Assembly: GCA_946478965.1 (NCBI GenBank) | Contig: CAMLDQ010000010.1 | Span: forward strand, 1-41,580 | Origin: an uncultured Methylobacillus sp. | GTDB taxonomy: Bacteria > Pseudomonadota > Gammaproteobacteria > Burkholderiales > Methylophilaceae | Direction of reading: 5' to 3' | DNA: 41,580 bases | In this document: piece after piece, positions 29,888 to 39,065 of the stretch | Layout of the letters: every line of letters begins with the position of its first letter | Numbering within the stretch: position 1 is the stretch's first letter | Position numbers and translations under genes: made by a program | The notes under the pieces: generated by a model | What the model was told of the DNA's origin: nothing | Seen by the model: only the letters and a program-made list of their open reading frames with translations | Databases searched by the model: none

Positions 29888-29943
29888 GCTCGCTTTAGCT
29901 GTATTTGTAATGCGCCCGCAAGCTGAAACTTCAAATCGGCGCA
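29888..29943 (-). ncRNA. SAM-II riboswitch aptamer controlling metZ
   Basis: Reading the minus strand, P1 is TGCGCC (29943-29938) with GGCGCA (29916-29911). The conserved loop bases GATTTG (29937-29932) and GCTTGC (29923-29918) follow. After an A/T-rich spacer comes AGCTAAAGCG (29900-29891), the family's conserved GCUAAA element. The pseudoknot can form: UUGC against GCUA (with the U-U pair of the ligand site), then GC against GC. This matches SAM-II (SAM_alpha) aptamers as I recall them, first described upstream of methionine genes in Alphaproteobacteria. The gene downstream, metZ, is the expected target. It was recognised by eye, not by covariance search. Confidence 0.8.
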
Positions 29944-29949
29944 GATCAA

Positions 29950-29978
29950 ACAGTAAGGCTTGCAGATCGCCTTGTCAA
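29950..29978 (-). promoter_or_regulatory. Promoter of the metZ leader
   Basis: On the minus strand a perfect -35 TTGACA (29978-29973), a 17-base spacer and a -10 TACTGT (29955-29950). The expected transcription start is about 29943, the first base of riboswitch P1. The -35 box is 8 bases after the purF stop, so metZ has its own promoter. Confidence 0.7.
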
Positions 29979-29985
29979 CTTCGGC

Positions 29986-31527
29986 TTAGGCGGCCTCCTC
30001 CTCCATGTTCTCCGCACCGACCAGATTGAGGTCCAGCTGGGTACTGGAATTGGCCGGTTTGAGCTTCTTCTCGCCATCGCCGCGTGCATTTTCGATGGCC
30101 GACAGGTACTCCTCGGTGATATCGCCGGTCACGTAGTTGCCGTCGAAGCAGGAGCAGTCCAGCTGCCGGATATCAGGATTGCTCAGTTGCACCGCATGCA
30201 CCAAGGCATCGAGATCCTGGTAGATCAAGGCATCCGCACCGATTTCCCGGCAGATTTCCGCGTCGCTGCGACCAGTTGCCAACAGCTCGTCACGCGACGG
30301 CATGTCGATGCCGTACACATTCGGGTAACGCACGGGCGGCGCCGCAGAAGCAAAAAATACCTTGTTCGCACCGGCTTCGCGTGCCATCTGGACGATACGC
30401 TGCGAAGTAGTGCCACGCACGATGGAGTCGTCCACCAGCAGCACGTTCTTGCCCTTGAATTCCATGCCGATCGGGTTCAGTTTCTGGCGCACCGATTTCT
30501 TGCGCAGCGCCTGCCCCGGCATGATGAAGGTTCGCCCTATGTAACGGTTCTTGATGAAGCCTTCACGGTAAGTCAGGTTGAGTGCATTGGCCAGCTGCAA
30601 TGCACTGGGACGACTGGTATCCGGAATGGGGATGACGACATCGATATCCAGATGCGACCATTCGCGATGAATCTTTTCCGCCAGGCTCTCGCCCATGTGC
30701 AAGCGCGTCTGGTAAACCGAGACGCCATCGATCACCGAGTCAGGGCGCGCGAGGTAGACATACTCGAAAATACAGGGATTGAGCACCGGATTTTCCGCGC
30801 ACTGGCGTGCATGGAAATTACCGTCCATGTCGATAAAAATTGCTTCGCCGGGCGCCACGTCGCGTACCAGTTGAAAACCGAGCACGTCCAGCGCCACACT
30901 TTCGGACGCAACGACGTACTCTACGCCTTTTTCGGTTTCCTGCTTGCCGATCACCAGCGGACGGATGCCGTTGGGATCGCGGAACGCCAGCATGCCGTAG
31001 TTGGCGATCATCGCCAGCACTGCATAAGCGCCCTTCACGCGCCTGTGCACCCCGGCCACGGCACCGAAGATCATGTCCACGTCGAGCGCGGTGCTGCGCG
31101 CCGTACTTTCGATTTCATGCGCCAGCACATTCAGCAGCACTTCGGAATCCGACGTGGTATTGATGTGGCGCAGATCCTGACGGAACATCTCGCGCTTGAG
31201 TTGCTCGGAATTGGTCAGGTTGCCGTTATGGCCGAGCACGATACCGAACGGGGAATTGACATAGAAGGGCTGCGCTTCGGCGGCGGAAGACGAGCCGGCG
31301 GTTGGATAGCGCACATGGGCGATGCCGACATTGCCGATCAGGTTGCGCATGTGACGCGTCTGGAAAACGTCCTGCACCAACCCGTTGTTCTTGTGCATGT
31401 AGAACGTTCCGCCGTCGCTGGTCACGATGCCGGCGGCATCCTGGCCGCGATGCTGCAGCACCAGCAGGCCATCATACAGCAACTGGTTGACGGGGTTCTT
31501 GCCAACGATACCGATAATTCCACACAT
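29986..31527 (-). CDS. purF: Amidophosphoribosyltransferase
   Basis: First committed step of purine synthesis: PRPP plus glutamine gives phosphoribosylamine. The protein has 513 residues. The N-terminal glutaminase nucleophile is C2 in MCGIIGIVG, exposed after Met removal. The PRPP-binding motif [14 protein letters not shown] lies near residue 360. The C-terminus ends [13 protein letters not shown]. It follows cvpA after 50 bases, the classic cvpA-purF pair. It is the last gene of the co-directional run before the metZ promoter. Confidence 0.97.
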   Translation of the reverse strand: MCGIIGIVGKNPVNQLLYDGLLVLQHRGQDAAGIVTSDGGTFYMHKNNGLVQDVFQTRHMRNLIGNVGIAHVRYPTAGSSSAAEAQPFYVNSPFGIVLGHNGNLTNSEQLKREMFRQDLRHINTTSDSEVLLNVLAHEIESTARSTALDVDMIFGAVAGVHRRVKGAYAVLAMIANYGMLAFRDPNGIRPLVIGKQETEKGVEYVVASESVALDVLGFQLVRDVAPGEAIFIDMDGNFHARQCAENPVLNPCIFEYVYLARPDSVIDGVSVYQTRLHMGESLAEKIHREWSHLDIDVVIPIPDTSRPSALQLANALNLTYREGFIKNRYIGRTFIMPGQALRKKSVRQKLNPIGMEFKGKNVLLVDDSIVRGTTSQRIVQMAREAGANKVFFASAAPPVRYPNVYGIDMPSRDELLATGRSDAEICREIGADALIYQDLDALVHAVQLSNPDIRQLDCSCFDGNYVTGDITEEYLSAIENARGDGEKKLKPANSSTQLDLNLVGAENMEEEAA

Positions 31528-31557
31528 GCTGTGAAGTCCGCTCCTGCAGTTATCCGC

Positions 31558-31573
31558 GAGCCTGAACAGGCTC
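31558..31573. other. Short hairpin between cvpA and purF
   Basis: GAGCCTG (31558-31564) and CAGGCTC (31567-31573) form a perfect 7-bp palindrome with two central bases. There is no T-run on either side, so it is not an intrinsic terminator. It may shape mRNA processing or hold a regulator site upstream of purF; no role can be shown. Confidence 0.35.
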
Positions 31574-31577
31574 TAAA

Positions 31578-32069
31578 TTAGTCGTATTTGACATGTTTGG
31601 CAATGCCTTCCGGCAGCCAGGGCAACGCGTGCGTCACCATGGCTTCCAGGGGCGGGCTGAACATCGCATTCCGCCAGAAAGGTTCACGCGGCAGACTGGT
31701 CAGCCCGCCCAGGAATACAATAATCCCGGCAACCAGTATCCCGCGCAGCAAACCGAACAGCGCTCCCAGCCAGCGGTCCAGCCAGCCCAACCCAACTTTC
31801 TTGAACAGTTCCGCAATCACAATGGCCACGAGGCTGATAACCAGCAACGTCACTAAAAACAGAATCAGAAAAGCGGCCAACAAGCGTAGCGACTCCCCAG
31901 GGATGGCCTGCGGCAACAGCGGCGCCAGCGCCAGGGTATACCACTTGGCGATGAAGAATGCTGTAACCCAGCCCGCCAGCGACAGCGTTTCGCGCAAAAA
32001 CCCATGGAGCATGCTCAACAACACCGACAATCCCAGAATACCCAGAACCCCGTAGTCAAAAAGCGTCAT
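31578..32069 (-). CDS. cvpA: CvpA family membrane protein
   Basis: Inner-membrane protein of 163 residues with four hydrophobic segments. CvpA is needed for colicin V production in E. coli and more generally for envelope stress tolerance; its biochemical role is unclear. The start MTLFDYGVLGILGLSVLLSMLHGFLRE is typical, including the conserved GFLRE segment. It precedes purF, as in most proteobacteria, and follows the SPOR-domain gene after 18 bases. Confidence 0.93.
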   Translation of the reverse strand: MTLFDYGVLGILGLSVLLSMLHGFLRETLSLAGWVTAFFIAKWYTLALAPLLPQAIPGESLRLLAAFLILFLVTLLVISLVAIVIAELFKKVGLGWLDRWLGALFGLLRGILVAGIIVFLGGLTSLPREPFWRNAMFSPPLEAMVTHALPWLPEGIAKHVKYD

Positions 32070-32087
32070 GGCCGCAGTTTGACCGAA

Positions 32088-32744
32088 CTACTTACCCGGC
32101 ACGACGATAGCCGTCATTCCCAGCGTTTTCAGTTTGTCCCTGGATTTTTCAGCCTCCGCCCTGGAAGAATAAGGCCCCACGCGCAACCGAATCTTGCTGC
32201 CCTGTGCGGTATTCACGCTTTCCGTATAGGCCTTGAAACCGTCCTTCGCCAGATTCGTACGCAGCTGCCCGACTTTGGCAGCATCCGAGTAAACACCCAC
32301 CTGTACTGAAAACACTTCCTTGGAAGTCTCCTTTGCCGCTACTTCCTTGGGGGCTTCCGCGCTGGATTTTTCCTGAACTGATTTTGTCTCCACCTTGGCC
32401 ACGGGCGCCTTTTCCGGTGCGGATGCCGGAGCCTGTGGAGGCGCGGTCTCTGCCTTGGCCGGCTCCGCCGGTGCGGGCGGGGCTTCCTTGACTGGCTCCG
32501 GAGGAGCCGCTTCGGGACTGTCCGCAGGTGGTGTCACCGGAACGATACGGGAGGCGAAGTCCCCATTGTCCTGGCTGGGAATGCTGACAGCGATTTCAGG
32601 CTGCGGCGCCTGCGCCTGACGGTCATCCAGTACCATGGGCAGCACCGTCACCATCAATAGCACCAAGGCAATGGCACCCACAAGGCGGCGGCGCGCACGT
32701 TTCCTGAGCTGGATTTCCTGTTCGTTCAACTTCTCGGTCGCCAT
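32088..32744 (-). CDS. SPOR-domain membrane protein (DedD-like)
   Basis: Protein of 218 residues. A cytoplasmic basic N-terminus (NEQEIQLRKRARRR) is followed by one membrane helix (about 22-40, VGAIALVLLMVTVLPMVL). A Pro/Ala/Glu-rich periplasmic linker covers about 55-140. A C-terminal SPOR domain (about 142-218, FSVQVGVYSDAAKVGQLRTNL) should bind denuded septal peptidoglycan. Its position between folC and cvpA is the place of dedD, a division-related gene. The DedD name is by position and architecture, not by close sequence reading. Confidence 0.88.
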   Translation of the reverse strand: MATEKLNEQEIQLRKRARRRLVGAIALVLLMVTVLPMVLDDRQAQAPQPEIAVSIPSQDNGDFASRIVPVTPPADSPEAAPPEPVKEAPPAPAEPAKAETAPPQAPASAPEKAPVAKVETKSVQEKSSAEAPKEVAAKETSKEVFSVQVGVYSDAAKVGQLRTNLAKDGFKAYTESVNTAQGSKIRLRVGPYSSRAEAEKSRDKLKTLGMTAIVVPGK

Positions 32745-32752
32745 GAATATTC

Positions 32753-34063
32753 CTAAACTGCGGGGCGGTCAGTCGGCAGCGCTTGCAGCACATCGGCCAC
32801 CGTATAGAAAGAGCCAAATGCCGCGATTCTATCATTTTCGCCGGCACTCAAACAGGCTTGCCGGTATGCGGAAATGACGTTGCGGTGGCAAGACACCGGT
32901 TTGCCACCGGTTTTCTCGGTCAGAATCGTCGCCAACATGGCGCCGGAAGCGCCGCGCGGCTGGTCGATGTCGGCGACAAACCAGGCATCCACCGCAGGCG
33001 CCAGCGCCTCCACTACGCCTGCGATATCCTTATCCGCCAACATCGCAAACACGGCAAGCGTGCGGCCTGAACAGGGAAAGGGAAGCCCGCGCAAATTTTC
33101 GGCAAGGCTGCGCGCGGCATGCGGATTATGTGCCACGTCCAGGATGACCTCCGGCGGACCCGGAAAGCGCTGGAACCTGCCTTGCAACAGCACGTGTTGC
33201 AGGCCATCCCATATCGCGCTGGTAGAAACCGGTAATTGTGCTTGCAGACAGCGCACCGCTTCCAATACGCAGCTCGCATTAAGCAGTTGAAATGCGCCAT
33301 TCAGTGCCGGCTTGGGCAAGCCCGGCCACTGTTCCTCCCCGGAGAAGAATGTCCAGCTATCCGTGTTATCGATGAATCCGAAATCCACCCCGCTCTGCCG
33401 ATAGCGCGCACCTATGGTAGCGGCAGCTTTCAGCACCGTAGTCGGAGGCTGCATGTCGCCGCAGATGGCCGGAACGCCCTTGCGGAAAATGCCCGCTTTT
33501 TCCTGCCCGATGCTTTCCCGGCTATCGCCCAGGAAATCGATATGATCGATGTCCACGCTGGTCAACACCGCACACTGCGGTTCGAATATATTCACCGCAT
33601 CCAATCTTCCACCGAGTCCGACCTCCAGTATCGCAACCTCCACACCGGCCTCGATGAAAAGCCACATCGCAGCCAGCGTACCGAATTCGAAATAGGTCAG
33701 CGGAATCTCGTGGCGTACCGCCTCGACTGCGGCGAAAGCCCGGCACAACGAAGCATCGTCGGCTTCCCGGCCATCGATACGAACGCGTTCGTTATAGCGC
33801 AGCAGATGCGGTGAGGTATAGCAGGCAACGTGGTAGCCTGCCTCACGGTAGATCTGCTCCAGCATGGCACAAGTGGAACCCTTCCCGTTTGTTCCGGCAA
33901 CAGTGACGATGGGGAATACGGGCTCCAGTTGCAGTGCACGCCGCACGGCATCCACGCGTTCCAGACCGAGCGCGATGGATTTGGGGTGCAGTTTCTCGAG
34001 ATAGGCAAGCCAGCCGGCAAGCGTTTCCGGCACGACCGGCAGGATGGGATCAGGATCAGCCAA
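32753..34063 (-). CDS. folC: Folylpolyglutamate / dihydrofolate synthase
   Basis: Adds glutamate to dihydropteroate and to folates. The protein has 436 residues. The P-loop is AGTNGKGST (56-64). Later Mur-ligase-like motifs are [14 protein letters not shown] and [13 protein letters not shown], with DVAHNPHA in the C-terminal domain. The ATG at 34063 overlaps the accD stop by 8 bases, so the genes are coupled. The accD-folC pair and the SPOR gene that follows are the normal order in beta- and gammaproteobacteria. Confidence 0.95.
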   Translation of the reverse strand: MADPDPILPVVPETLAGWLAYLEKLHPKSIALGLERVDAVRRALQLEPVFPIVTVAGTNGKGSTCAMLEQIYREAGYHVACYTSPHLLRYNERVRIDGREADDASLCRAFAAVEAVRHEIPLTYFEFGTLAAMWLFIEAGVEVAILEVGLGGRLDAVNIFEPQCAVLTSVDIDHIDFLGDSRESIGQEKAGIFRKGVPAICGDMQPPTTVLKAAATIGARYRQSGVDFGFIDNTDSWTFFSGEEQWPGLPKPALNGAFQLLNASCVLEAVRCLQAQLPVSTSAIWDGLQHVLLQGRFQRFPGPPEVILDVAHNPHAARSLAENLRGLPFPCSGRTLAVFAMLADKDIAGVVEALAPAVDAWFVADIDQPRGASGAMLATILTEKTGGKPVSCHRNVISAYRQACLSAGENDRIAAFGSFYTVADVLQALPTDRPAV

Positions 34064-34922
34064 CGGCAGTATGGTGCATCAGGTTGCCGATCAGGCTGGC
34101 GAGCTTGTCGCGCATTTCGCGACGATCGATGATGAGGTCGATCGCACCATGCTCCAGCAGGAATTCGGCGCGCTGGAAGCCTTCTGGCAAGGTTTCTCGC
34201 ACGGTCTGCTCGATCACGCGCGGACCGGCGAAACCGATCAAGGCCTGCGGCTCGGCAATGATGATATCGCCCAGCATGGCAAAACTGGCTGATACCCCGC
34301 CCATGGTCGGGTCGGTCAGCACGGAAATGAAGGGCAACTGGGCATGACTGAGTTGCGTCAAGGCGGCGCTGGTCTTGGCCATCTGCATCAGCGAAAACAG
34401 CCCCTCCTGCATGCGCGCGCCACCACTGGCGGCGAAGCAGATGAATGGCGCCTTCTGTTCCATTGCGGCATGCACGCCGCGCACGAAACGCTCGCCAACC
34501 ACAGAACCCATGGAGCCGCCCTGGAAACGGAATTCGAAAGCCGCAGCCACGACCGGGACTGTCTTGATCGCGCCCTGCATCACAACCAGCGCGTCGGTCT
34601 CGCCGGTTTCAGCCTGGCTTGCCTTCAAGCGGTCAGGGTAACGCTTGCTGTCCTTGAATTTGAGCGGGTCGAGCGGCGTGACCTCGGTGCCGATCTCGAA
34701 ACGACCCTCGGCATCGAGCACGAAATCCAGACGGGTACGCGCCGAGATGCGGTTATGAAAACCGCACTTCGGGCAGACTTCCTGATTGTTTTCGAGATCA
34801 GTGCGATACAGCACGGATTCGCACGCAGTGCATTTGCTCCACAGCCCTTCCGGCACGGTTTTCTTGCTTGTGCCGAGACTGCGCTTGATCTTGGGGGGGA
34901 GGAGTTTCTGTAACCAGCTCAT
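34056..34922 (-). CDS. accD: Acetyl-CoA carboxylase carboxyltransferase subunit beta
   Basis: Makes malonyl-CoA for fatty-acid synthesis together with AccA. The protein has 288 residues. The N-terminal zinc ribbon has C31, C34, C50 and C53 (CTAC, then CPKC). The carboxyltransferase core includes GGARMQEG and [12 protein letters not shown]. It lies 9 bases after trpA and overlaps folC, within the trp-accD-folC cluster. Nothing unusual is seen. Confidence 0.97.
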   Translation of the reverse strand: MSWLQKLLPPKIKRSLGTSKKTVPEGLWSKCTACESVLYRTDLENNQEVCPKCGFHNRISARTRLDFVLDAEGRFEIGTEVTPLDPLKFKDSKRYPDRLKASQAETGETDALVVMQGAIKTVPVVAAAFEFRFQGGSMGSVVGERFVRGVHAAMEQKAPFICFAASGGARMQEGLFSLMQMAKTSAALTQLSHAQLPFISVLTDPTMGGVSASFAMLGDIIIAEPQALIGFAGPRVIEQTVRETLPEGFQRAEFLLEHGAIDLIIDRREMRDKLASLIGNLMHHTAVG

Positions 34923-34931
34923 GATAGCCTT

Positions 34932-35732
34932 TTAATTGGAGTCGACCGCAGTGCGCAGCACGCTTGTCAGCTTCGCAAGATTCTCGGTGACATTGTGTAC
35001 GGTGGAGTTTTCGACTTCTTGCACCATACGGCTGCCCACCACCACGGCATCGGCGATCTCCGCAACCGATTTCGCCGTTGCCGCATCCCGCACGCCAAAG
35101 CCGACGCCGACTGGCAGCGAAGTCTTGTTGCGAATGGCGGCCACCTTGGCTGCCACATCGGCAAGGTCGAGATTGGCCGCGCCGGTCACCCCACGCAGGG
35201 ACACGTAATAGATAAAGCCACGCGCGGCAGCAACCACGGCTTCAACACGTTCCGGCGCCGATGTCGGCGCCAGCAGGAAAATTGGATCAATATTGTACTT
35301 CGCCAGACACTGGAAAGCCTCGCCGCTCTCTTCCGGCGGGAAATCCACGGTGAGCACGCCATCCACGCCGACCTCGGCGCAGCGCTTGGCAAACGCTGCC
35401 CACCCCATGGCCTCGATCGGGTTGCCATAACCCATCAACACCACGGGCGTGGTCGTATTCTTTTGGCGGAATTCCGCCACTATGTCCAGCACGTTGCGCA
35501 GCCCAATCCCATGCTGGAGCGCACGCTCGGACGCACGCTGGATGGTTGGCCCATCCGCCATCGGATCGGAAAACGGCACGCCCAGCTCGATCATGTCGGC
35601 CCCACCCTCGACCAGCGCGTGCATCATCGGCACCGTCAATTGCGGATTAGGGTCGCCTGCGGTGATGAAGGGAATGAGCGCCTTGCGCCGTTGTTGTTTG
35701 AGTTGTTCGAAGACAGTCTGAATAAGACTCAC
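34932..35732 (-). CDS. trpA: Tryptophan synthase alpha subunit
   Basis: Cleaves indole-3-glycerol phosphate to indole, which is channelled to TrpB. The protein has 266 residues. The catalytic acids are E49 and D60 in [14 protein letters not shown], with the same numbers as in Salmonella. I chose the GTG at 35732, which overlaps the trpB stop as GTGA and places the conserved residues at canonical positions; the longer frame reads inside trpB. It is coupled to trpB upstream and accD downstream. Confidence 0.94.
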   Translation of the reverse strand: MSLIQTVFEQLKQQRRKALIPFITAGDPNPQLTVPMMHALVEGGADMIELGVPFSDPMADGPTIQRASERALQHGIGLRNVLDIVAEFRQKNTTTPVVLMGYGNPIEAMGWAAFAKRCAEVGVDGVLTVDFPPEESGEAFQCLAKYNIDPIFLLAPTSAPERVEAVVAAARGFIYYVSLRGVTGAANLDLADVAAKVAAIRNKTSLPVGVGFGVRDAATAKSVAEIADAVVVGSRMVQEVENSTVHNVTENLAKLTSVLRTAVDSN

Positions 35733-36931
35733 AGCGTGATTCCCTTGATGCGTGCAACAGTGTTCATGTCCTTGTCGCCGCGGCCGGACAGGTTGACCAG
35801 AATGACCTGATCCTTGCTCATGGCCGGCGCGATCTTCATTGCGTGCGCAAGTGCGTGGCTGGACTCGAGCGCCGGGATGATGCCCTCGAAGCGGCACAGC
35901 GCGTCGAAGCCGCCGATAGCTTCATCGTCGTTGATTGCAACGTACTGTGCGCGATGGATATCCTTGAGCAGGCAGTGCTCGGGGCCAACGCCGGGATAAT
36001 CAAGGCCGGCGGAGATAGAGTGGGTCTCGATGATCTGTCCGTTTTCGTCCTGCATCAGATAGACCTTGTTACCATGCAGCACGCCAATCTTGGCGTCAGC
36101 CGTCAGCGGTGCCGCATGCTGGCCGCTGGCAATGCCGTGGCCACCGGCCTCGACGCCGATCAACTGCACGCCCTCTTCCTCAATGTAGGGATAGAACATG
36201 CCAATCGCGTTCGAACCGCCGCCGACGCAGGCGATGACTATGTCCGGCTGCCGCCCGATCATTTCCGGCATCTGCACCTTGGCTTCGTTGCCGATCACGC
36301 ACTGGAAGTCGCGCACCATCATCGGATAGGGGTGCGGGCCGGCAGCAGTACCGAAAATATAGAAGGTGCTCTCGCAATTGGTCACCCAGTCGCGGATCGC
36401 CTCGTTGCAGGCGTCCTTGAGCGTGCGCGAGCCGCTTTCCACCGGCACCACGGTGGCACCCAGCAATTTCATGCGGAACACGTTGGGCGCCTGGCGCTGC
36501 ACGTCTTCGGCGCCCATGTAGACAACACACTCCATGCCGAAGCGCGCGGCTACGGTCGCCGAGGCCACGCCATGCATGCCGGCGCCGGTTTCGGCGATCA
36601 CGCGCTTCTTGCCCATGCGCTTCGCCAGCAGGGCCTGGCCGATAGCGTTGTTGATCTTGTGCGCGCCTGTGTGGTTGAGGTCTTCGCGCTTGAGGTAAAT
36701 CTGCGCACCGCCCAGATGTTCGGAAAGCCGCTTGGCATGATAAATCGGACTAGGGCGGCCGACATAGTGCTTCAGTTCATGCGCAAATTCGGCCTTGAAG
36801 TCAGGGTCATCGCGAAAATGCTCATACTGCCGGCGCAACTCATCAACTGCCGGGATCAGCGTTTCCGCCATGTAGATGCCGCCAAACTGGCCGAAATGGC
36901 CATGCGCATCGGGAAAGTCATATTTGCCCAT
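35729..36931 (-). CDS. trpB: Tryptophan synthase beta subunit
   Basis: PLP enzyme that condenses indole with serine to tryptophan. The protein has 400 residues. The PLP lysine is K92 in [15 protein letters not shown], and GGGSNAIG binds the cofactor phosphate. I chose the ATG at 36931 ([18 protein letters not shown]), which overlaps the end of trpF by 14 bases and has GAGGAG just upstream; the longer frame adds a non-family N-terminus. Confidence 0.96.
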   Translation of the reverse strand: MGKYDFPDAHGHFGQFGGIYMAETLIPAVDELRRQYEHFRDDPDFKAEFAHELKHYVGRPSPIYHAKRLSEHLGGAQIYLKREDLNHTGAHKINNAIGQALLAKRMGKKRVIAETGAGMHGVASATVAARFGMECVVYMGAEDVQRQAPNVFRMKLLGATVVPVESGSRTLKDACNEAIRDWVTNCESTFYIFGTAAGPHPYPMMVRDFQCVIGNEAKVQMPEMIGRQPDIVIACVGGGSNAIGMFYPYIEEEGVQLIGVEAGGHGIASGQHAAPLTADAKIGVLHGNKVYLMQDENGQIIETHSISAGLDYPGVGPEHCLLKDIHRAQYVAINDDEAIGGFDALCRFEGIIPALESSHALAHAMKIAPAMSKDQVILVNLSGRGDKDMNTVARIKGITL

Positions 36932-37541
36932 CGAGCACTCCTCGCATGAATGCGGCGATTTTCGCCGCATCCTTAATTCCTTTTTCTCGTTCCACGCCGC
37001 CGCTCACGTCCACCGCATAGGGGTGCGCGCAGCGGATCGCCTCGCCAACATTGCCGGCATTGAGCCCGCCTGCCAGGATCACCGGCACCGCCAACTGCGG
37101 CGGGATCAGACTCCAATCGAACGTCTGCCCGGTTCCGCCCGGCACTCCTTCGTGGTAAGCATCCAGCAGCAGGGCTTTCGCATCGTAAAAATCAGCCGCA
37201 TATTGTAGCAAATTTGTCCCCGGCCTGACGCGCACAGCTTTCAGGTAAGGCATTCCAAATTGCCTGCAATATTGCGGCGTCTCCTCCCCGTGGAATTGCA
37301 GCACAGCCAGGTCGACCTGCGCCATGACGCCATGCACTTCTTCCACGGAAGCATCGACAAAAAGTCCGACGGCACTCACAAAAGGAGGCAGCGCGGCAAC
37401 GATTTCAGCTGCCCTGGCGGGCGTAACGTAGCGCGGACTTTTCTCGTAGAACACCAGCCCAATGGCATCGCACCCATGTAAAACAGCCGCCTGGGCATCT
37501 TCGGCGCGGGTGATACCGCAAATTTTGACGCGAGTTCGCAC
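36918..37541 (-). CDS. trpF: Phosphoribosylanthranilate isomerase
   Basis: Isomerises N-(5-phosphoribosyl)anthranilate in tryptophan synthesis. The protein has 207 residues, a single TIM barrel with no fusion to TrpC. The start [16 protein letters not shown] holds the catalytic cysteine C8. The phosphate-binding segments are [10 protein letters not shown] and [11 protein letters not shown]. The organism thus keeps trpF with trpB and trpA, while trpC, trpD and trpE must lie elsewhere. It follows truA after 59 bases. Confidence 0.95.
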   Translation of the reverse strand: MRTRVKICGITRAEDAQAAVLHGCDAIGLVFYEKSPRYVTPARAAEIVAALPPFVSAVGLFVDASVEEVHGVMAQVDLAVLQFHGEETPQYCRQFGMPYLKAVRVRPGTNLLQYAADFYDAKALLLDAYHEGVPGGTGQTFDWSLIPPQLAVPVILAGGLNAGNVGEAIRCAHPYAVDVSGGVEREKGIKDAAKIAAFMRGVLDGQI

Positions 37542-37600
37542 GAAAAATAAGGAAAGTCAGGGAACGAAACCCGTAAGCGTATCCGAAAGCGGGAGCGCTG

Positions 37601-38395
37601 TCAGCCAACTGGCAGCAGCAATGCCTCCAGGCTGCGATGGCACGCTGGCAACCCCCATGCGCCATCGTAATCAACGCCGGTCAGGTAAAGCCCATCCGGG
37701 GAAAAGGTGGGCGGCGCCAAGGTGCGGTTGCGCGATGCCAGCAACCCCGGCATCCATTCCGGCGGGTATTTCCCTTTGCCGACATACACAAGGGCACCGA
37801 CCATATTGCGCACTTGATGGTGCAGAAAGGCTCCGGCATGGAAATCGAATACGATGCAATCCCCGATCTGCTCGATGGACAAGCGATGGAGTGTCTTTAC
37901 CGGAGATTTTGCCTGGCACTCAGCCGCACGGAATGCACTGAAGTCATGTTCACCAACCAGGCAAGCGGCGGCCCGCCGCATCGCCGCGACATCCAGGGGC
38001 AGATGGAACCAGCCGGCCTTGCGCGCCATGACGGCCGGCGCGACCGGACGGTTGATTAACAGATATTGATAACTACGCCCTTGCGCGGAGAAACGGGCAT
38101 GAAACGTCTCATTCACCTCCTGCGCCCACAGCGCCCTCAGCCCTGGAGGCAAGAAGGCATTCACGCCTCGGACCCAGGCGCCTGGCGGACGTTGGACGTG
38201 CGCATCGAAATGTACGATCTGCGACAACGCGTGCACCCCCGCATCGGTACGCCCTGCTGCATGTACCGTCACCGCGTGTCCCGCCACTTGCGCGATCGCG
38301 TGCTGCAGGTGGTCTTGTGCACCGCAACCGCCAGGCTGGCTTTGCCAGCCGCAGAAACCGCTGCCGTCATATTCCAATGCCGCGGCGATTCTCAT
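37601..38395 (-). CDS. truA: tRNA pseudouridine synthase A
   Basis: Makes pseudouridine at positions 38-40 of tRNA anticodon stems. The protein has 264 residues. The catalytic aspartate is D51 in AAGRTDAGVHALSQ. I chose the ATG at 38395 (MRIAAALEYDGSGFCGWQ), which overlaps the stop of the membrane-protein gene upstream (ATGA); the longer frame has a non-family, His/Arg-rich extension. It lies between fimV and trpF, as in other betaproteobacteria. Confidence 0.95.
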   Translation of the reverse strand: MRIAAALEYDGSGFCGWQSQPGGCGAQDHLQHAIAQVAGHAVTVHAAGRTDAGVHALSQIVHFDAHVQRPPGAWVRGVNAFLPPGLRALWAQEVNETFHARFSAQGRSYQYLLINRPVAPAVMARKAGWFHLPLDVAAMRRAAACLVGEHDFSAFRAAECQAKSPVKTLHRLSIEQIGDCIVFDFHAGAFLHHQVRNMVGALVYVGKGKYPPEWMPGLLASRNRTLAPPTFSPDGLYLTGVDYDGAWGLPACHRSLEALLLPVG

Positions 38396-39006
38396 GCCAA
38401 CCACCCGATGATCGCCGCTGCAACCAGAGCCAGGAAAAGCCAATCCGCCCAGTTCAGCCGCGGCAGATTGATGCGGATGGTTTCGATCCCGGCCTGTTCG
38501 GTGGGAAAATCCCTGAACCCGCCCCAATTCAGGCCGCGACCTTTCGGCTGTTTTGCGGCTTCCTCTTCGATGTAATGCATCGTCAGCCATAACCTCGCCG
38601 TCAGTCGTTCCGGTGAAAGCCCGAGCAGGCGTAACGGCTGCATCGCTGGATAAATGCCGGCCATCAGGCTGTCGCGCGTGGTCGATTCCAGCAACAACAC
38701 CAATCCTGCCAACATGGCGATCAGCCGACCAGCCTGATGCGCCCCCAACTGCAGTCCTTCATAGGTCGGCGCCGGCGCAAACGGCCAGGCCCCGACATAC
38801 TCCCCCGGCGTCGTAAAGGCATACAGCAGCCCCATCGTCAGCAGCAGCCAGCGTGACCGGTGCAGCATTTTGCGTAACGGCAAAGGATAACGAATTAAGG
38901 CAACCACCAGCACCACACACCCAACCGTAGCCAGGCAAAGCATATTCATGAACTGAAGCGCCACCGCCAACAGGATGAATGCGAAGATTCGAAGGGTAGG
39001 ATGCAT
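38392..39006 (-). CDS. CbiQ/EcfT-like membrane protein
   Basis: Protein of 204 residues with about five hydrophobic segments (roughly 5-40, 52-68, 85-110 and 184-203). RSRWLLLTMGLLYAFTTPGEY resembles the transmembrane (T) component of energy-coupling factor transporters (CbiQ/EcfT family). LGLSPERLTARLWLTMHYIEEE is in the expected coupling region. No S component or ATPase genes are adjacent, so the transported substrate is unknown and it may work with unlinked partners. It lies between the fimV terminator and truA, overlapping truA by four bases. Confidence 0.75.
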   Translation of the reverse strand: MHPTLRIFAFILLAVALQFMNMLCLATVGCVVLVVALIRYPLPLRKMLHRSRWLLLTMGLLYAFTTPGEYVGAWPFAPAPTYEGLQLGAHQAGRLIAMLAGLVLLLESTTRDSLMAGIYPAMQPLRLLGLSPERLTARLWLTMHYIEEEAAKQPKGRGLNWGGFRDFPTEQAGIETIRINLPRLNWADWLFLALVAAAIIGWLA

Positions 39007-39020
39007 ATCAACCTATAAAT

Positions 39021-39047
39021 GAAAAGGCCGGGCAAAAGGCCCGGCCT
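39021..39047 (-). terminator. Terminator after fimV
   Basis: On the minus strand AGGCCGGGC (39047-39039) pairs with GCCCGGCCT (39033-39025) around the loop CTTTT, followed by TTTTC. It lies 19 bases after the fimV stop and before the CbiQ-like gene. Confidence 0.8.
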
Positions 39048-39065
39048 CTCGCACCGCCAGACCGA

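Noticed and set aside
30187..31581. Long plus-strand frame over purF
   Set aside because: It is His/Gln/Arg-rich antisense sequence with no recognisable domain; purF on the other strand is certain.
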